A DNA stretch of 64,000 nt, from positions 248,001 through 312,000 of the forward strand of contig NW_015961948.1 in the NCBI RefSeq assembly GCF_000497045.1, given 5' to 3'. The DNA is from Kalmanozyma brasiliensis GHG001. Taxonomy: Eukaryota; Basidiomycota; Ustilaginomycetes; Ustilaginales. Position numbers and translations under genes: made by a program. Below, piece after piece: positions 61,974 through 64,000 of the stretch. The stretch's first letter is position 1; every line of letters starts with the position of its first letter. Below the pieces are notes generated by a model. That model did no database searches and was not told where the DNA came from. It saw nothing but the letters and a program-made list of their open reading frames with translations.

Positions 61974-61975
<2 letters not shown>
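61413..61975. other. Intergenic, 5' of the GFA-PuuE fusion gene
   Basis: About 560 bp. It could include the promoter or a first exon of the downstream gene, but the gap that follows prevents a decision. No clear feature. Confidence 0.4.
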
Positions 61976-62022
<47 letters not shown>

Positions 62023-62047
62023 NNNNNNNNNNNNNNNNNNNNNNNNN
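61976..62047. other. Poly-C run and assembly gap
   Basis: A 47-nt run of C (61976-62022) is followed by 25 Ns (62023-62047). A homopolymer of this length next to a gap is best read as a sequencing/assembly artefact rather than genomic sequence. The poly-proline tract it would encode should be ignored. Confidence 0.9.
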
Positions 62048-63600
62048 CCCTTCGCGGACACTGCAACTGCGGTGCGCTCGAGTACACCCTCGACGCCTCT
62101 CCCGCCAACCTCCGCCTCTCTGCGTACTGTCACTGCACGCGCTGCCAACGCATCAATGGTGCTCCCTACGTGTGGACCACTCACTGGGCCAAGGATGCCG
62201 TCACGTGGTCCTCCCCTTCTCCCTCCAGCAACACGGCCGACTCGCAAGTCCAACAGGTGATGGGCGCGGGTGTGACCACTGCGGCGCTGTATGAATCCGT
62301 CGCAGGTCGCAAGTGGAAGCTGCGCTGTTCCGAGTGCGGCAATCCGATGGGCTCATGGAACTCGGCCAAGCAGCAATGGTCTATCTGGCCCAGCACACTC
62401 GCTCGCGCCAACGGCGACGAAAGCAGTCTCCAGGGCACAGAGACGTTCCCTGCTACGGCGCACATGTTCTATGGCCCATGGAAGATCGCTGATGTTGCCG
62501 ATGGGTTGCCCAAGTACCTCGGCTATCCGAACGAGTCCCAGCAAGTCGATCGCTCCGCCAACCCGCTGCCTGTCAACTTGAGCAACGATTTCAACCCGCA
62601 CGATCCACGCGATATGGTCGGGTACGGTGCCAACCCGCCCCACCCGCACTGGCCGGGTAACGCGCGCATTGCCATCTCCTTCGTCCTCAACTACGAAGAG
62701 GGTGGTGAGAACCTCACGCTCAACGGCGACGCGGGCGCCGAACAGTACCTCACGGAATACGGCGCTGCCAACGGGTCCAAGCCTCCTACGGGCGTGCGCA
62801 ATTTAAGTGTCGAGTCGGCGTACGAGTTTGGATCGCATCGCGGGTTCTGGCGCGTGCTCGACCTGTTCAAGCGCAACGGACTGCGGTTTACGAGTTGGGC
62901 AGTGGGTCGGGCGGTGGAGCAGAACCCAGCGGCGGTGCGGGCGATGGAAGACGCAGGGTGCGAAGTGGCCAGTCACTCATACAGGTGGTTCGACCACTCG
63001 TTGATGGGTCAGGAGGAGGAGCGGGAGCACATCCAGAGCGCGGTGCGGGCGATCAAGGAGGCGAGCGGGAAGAGCAGGGAGCCCCGCGGGTGGTACACGG
63101 GACGACAGTCGATCAACACCAGAAGACTGGTGTATCAGGTGTACAAGGAGATGGGGCTGGAACACGAGCTCTACGACAGCGATGCGTACGACGAGGATCT
63201 GCCGTATTGGGTCCCTGCTCCTGATGGGACGAAGGGTGAACACCTGCTCGTGGTGCCCTACACGCTGGATAACAACGACATGCGATTCGCCATCACGCCA
63301 GGCTTCTTCAACTCGGAGTCGTTCGCAACGTATCTCATCGATGCGTTCGAGACGTTGGTGGCCGAGACGTTTTTGCCCGAGAGCAACCCTATGTCGGTGC
63401 CCAAGATGATGAGTGTTGGCTTGCATTGTCGGGTGGTGGGTAGGCCAGGGAGGTTTCAGGGTCTGCAACGGTTTGTGGAGCATGTCAAGCGGAGGGATGC
63501 CGAGCTCAGGGAGGGTGGCGGTGGGGGAGTGTGGGTCGCGACCAGAGAGGAGATTGCCAATCACTGGAGAAAGACTCATCCGCCTCCCAAGAGCGGTTAA
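62048..63600 (+). CDS. GFA domain - PuuE-type polysaccharide deacetylase (allantoinase-like) fusion, 5' incomplete
   Basis: The frame is open from the gap edge to TAA 63598-63600, giving ~516 residues without the true N-terminus. Residues ~1-110 are a GFA/CENP-V-type zinc domain: GHCNCGALEY, YCHCTRCQRINGAPYV and LRCSECGNPMGSW carry the usual Cys pairs. From ~residue 185, NDFNPHDPRDMVGYGANPPH begins a PuuE-like deacetylase: ARIAISFVLNYEEGGEN, ASHSYRWFDHSLM, GWYTGRQSINTRRLVY, LVVPYTLDNNDMRFAITPGF and VGLHCRVVGRPGRFQGLQRF all match the cofactor-independent allantoinase group of polysaccharide deacetylases. The likely reaction is allantoin hydrolysis, a purine-degradation step; what the GFA domain adds is unknown. 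The linker between the domains is continuous, with no intron. Confidence 0.85.
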
Positions 63601-63669
63601 GCCGACACACATGACACAGACTCGCAGGTTGGCTTGGCAATGCATTTGACGTATTCCTACAATGTGTGA

Positions 63670-64000
63670 TCATGATCGCTCGAACTGATACCTCACCCTA
63701 TCCGCTGCGAGGTAGAATACCTGCTCCTTGCCTTTCGACTGGCCGGACTCCATCATGCCGCCCTTCATCTTCTCCACCTGATCGCCGACTTGCGCGGCCA
63801 ATCGCCCGTCCTGCATCTCGGTCGGCAGAATCGTGAACCCGAGCGGTCCGCACTCGCAATCGGGGCAGAGCAGGTACTTGACCGTCAGCTCCTCGCCCGG
63901 GTTCAAGCCTAGGCTGAGATGCGAGAGCAACGCCGCCACGTCTTCGTCCGAGTCCTCCGACCCGCTTCCGCCGCGTTTGTTGCGCTTCTGCTGCTTGCGC
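63670..64000 (-). CDS. Mss4/Dss4-like protein, 5'-truncated by the window edge
   Basis: The frame runs off the window end and stops at TGA 63672-63670, leaving the C-terminal 109 residues. Features fit the Mss4/Dss4 family, zinc proteins acting as guanine-nucleotide-release factors or chaperones for Rab GTPases in secretion: TVKYLLCPDCECGPLGF supplies one zinc-binding CxxC, and QVFYLAADRVRYQF is the C-terminal strand of the fold. The first zinc-binding pair lies beyond the window. A basic/acidic insertion (RKQQKRNKRGG, SEDSDED) precedes the conserved half. Convergent with the GFA-PuuE gene, 69 bp between stops. Confidence 0.75.
   Translation of the reverse strand, partial: RKQQKRNKRGGSGSEDSDEDVAALLSHLSLGLNPGEELTVKYLLCPDCECGPLGFTILPTEMQDGRLAAQVGDQVEKMKGGMMESGQSKGKEQVFYLAADRVRYQFERS

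Noticed and set aside
61942..62047. Poly-proline N-terminus of the GFA-PuuE protein (or poly-Gly on the other strand)
   Set aside because: Encoded by the poly-C/N artefact, not by trustworthy sequence.

Overview
This is a nuclear window from a basidiomycete fungus, most likely a smut (Ustilaginales; Ustilago/Sporisorium/Pseudozyma type). I infer this from the GC-rich, C/G-ending codon use, the many intronless genes, the few short GT-AG introns with CTGAC-like branch sites, the CT-rich leaders, and the divergent ferroxidase/iron-permease pair typical of smuts. I recognise 27 protein-coding genes plus one possible 49-codon gene. No rRNA, CRISPR array, transposon or convincing tRNA was found. 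Exon boundaries were worked out by eye from splice consensus and protein continuity.

Layout. 1-9.2 kb: the 3' end of an Arg/Ser/His-rich protein gene, DNA polymerase eta, a secreted GH128-type glucanase, and a monocarboxylate-transporter-like MFS protein. 9.3-19.3 kb: an iron/metal block with a secreted His- and Met-rich protein, a Fet3-like multicopper ferroxidase, an Ftr1-like iron permease transcribed divergently from the ferroxidase, and a BIG1/VOA1-like ER protein. The 2.2 kb between ferroxidase and permease carries five perfect copies of the iron-GATA-factor site ATCTGATAA. 19.6-24.3 kb: a mitochondrial SDR (arabinitol/mannitol dehydrogenase type) divergent from dihydroxyacetone kinase. 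25.7-31.6 kb: a DUF1769 protein, an Mpv17/PMP22 membrane protein, and the splicing ubiquitin ligase Prp19. 34.3-42.5 kb: a Zn2Cys6 regulator with a long leader, SAGA subunit Spt3, a zinc-free MDR oxidoreductase, and a branched-chain aminotransferase. 42.7-49.2 kb: an allantoate-permease-type transporter, UDP-glucose dehydrogenase, and a Cdc1/Ted1 metallophosphoesterase.

49.9-56.4 kb is rich in mitochondrial functions: a Ptc7-like PP2C phosphatase, a DUF1770/Atg43-like tail-region membrane protein with a candidate Atg8-interacting motif, an acyl-CoA dehydrogenase, and an L-lactate dehydrogenase (cytochrome b2) with a bipartite presequence. 57.3-64 kb: a low-complexity probable nuclear protein, a universal-stress-protein-domain protein, a GFA-PuuE (allantoinase-type deacetylase) fusion, and the 3' part of an Mss4/Dss4-like gene. 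The 5' end of the fusion is lost in a poly-C run plus 25 Ns.

The most notable signals are the iron-regulatory site cluster, the His/Met-rich secreted protein beside a copper oxidase, the GFA-PuuE fusion, the Atg43-like gene, a 15-bp hairpin between SPT3 and the oxidoreductase, and an assembly artefact at 61976-62047.
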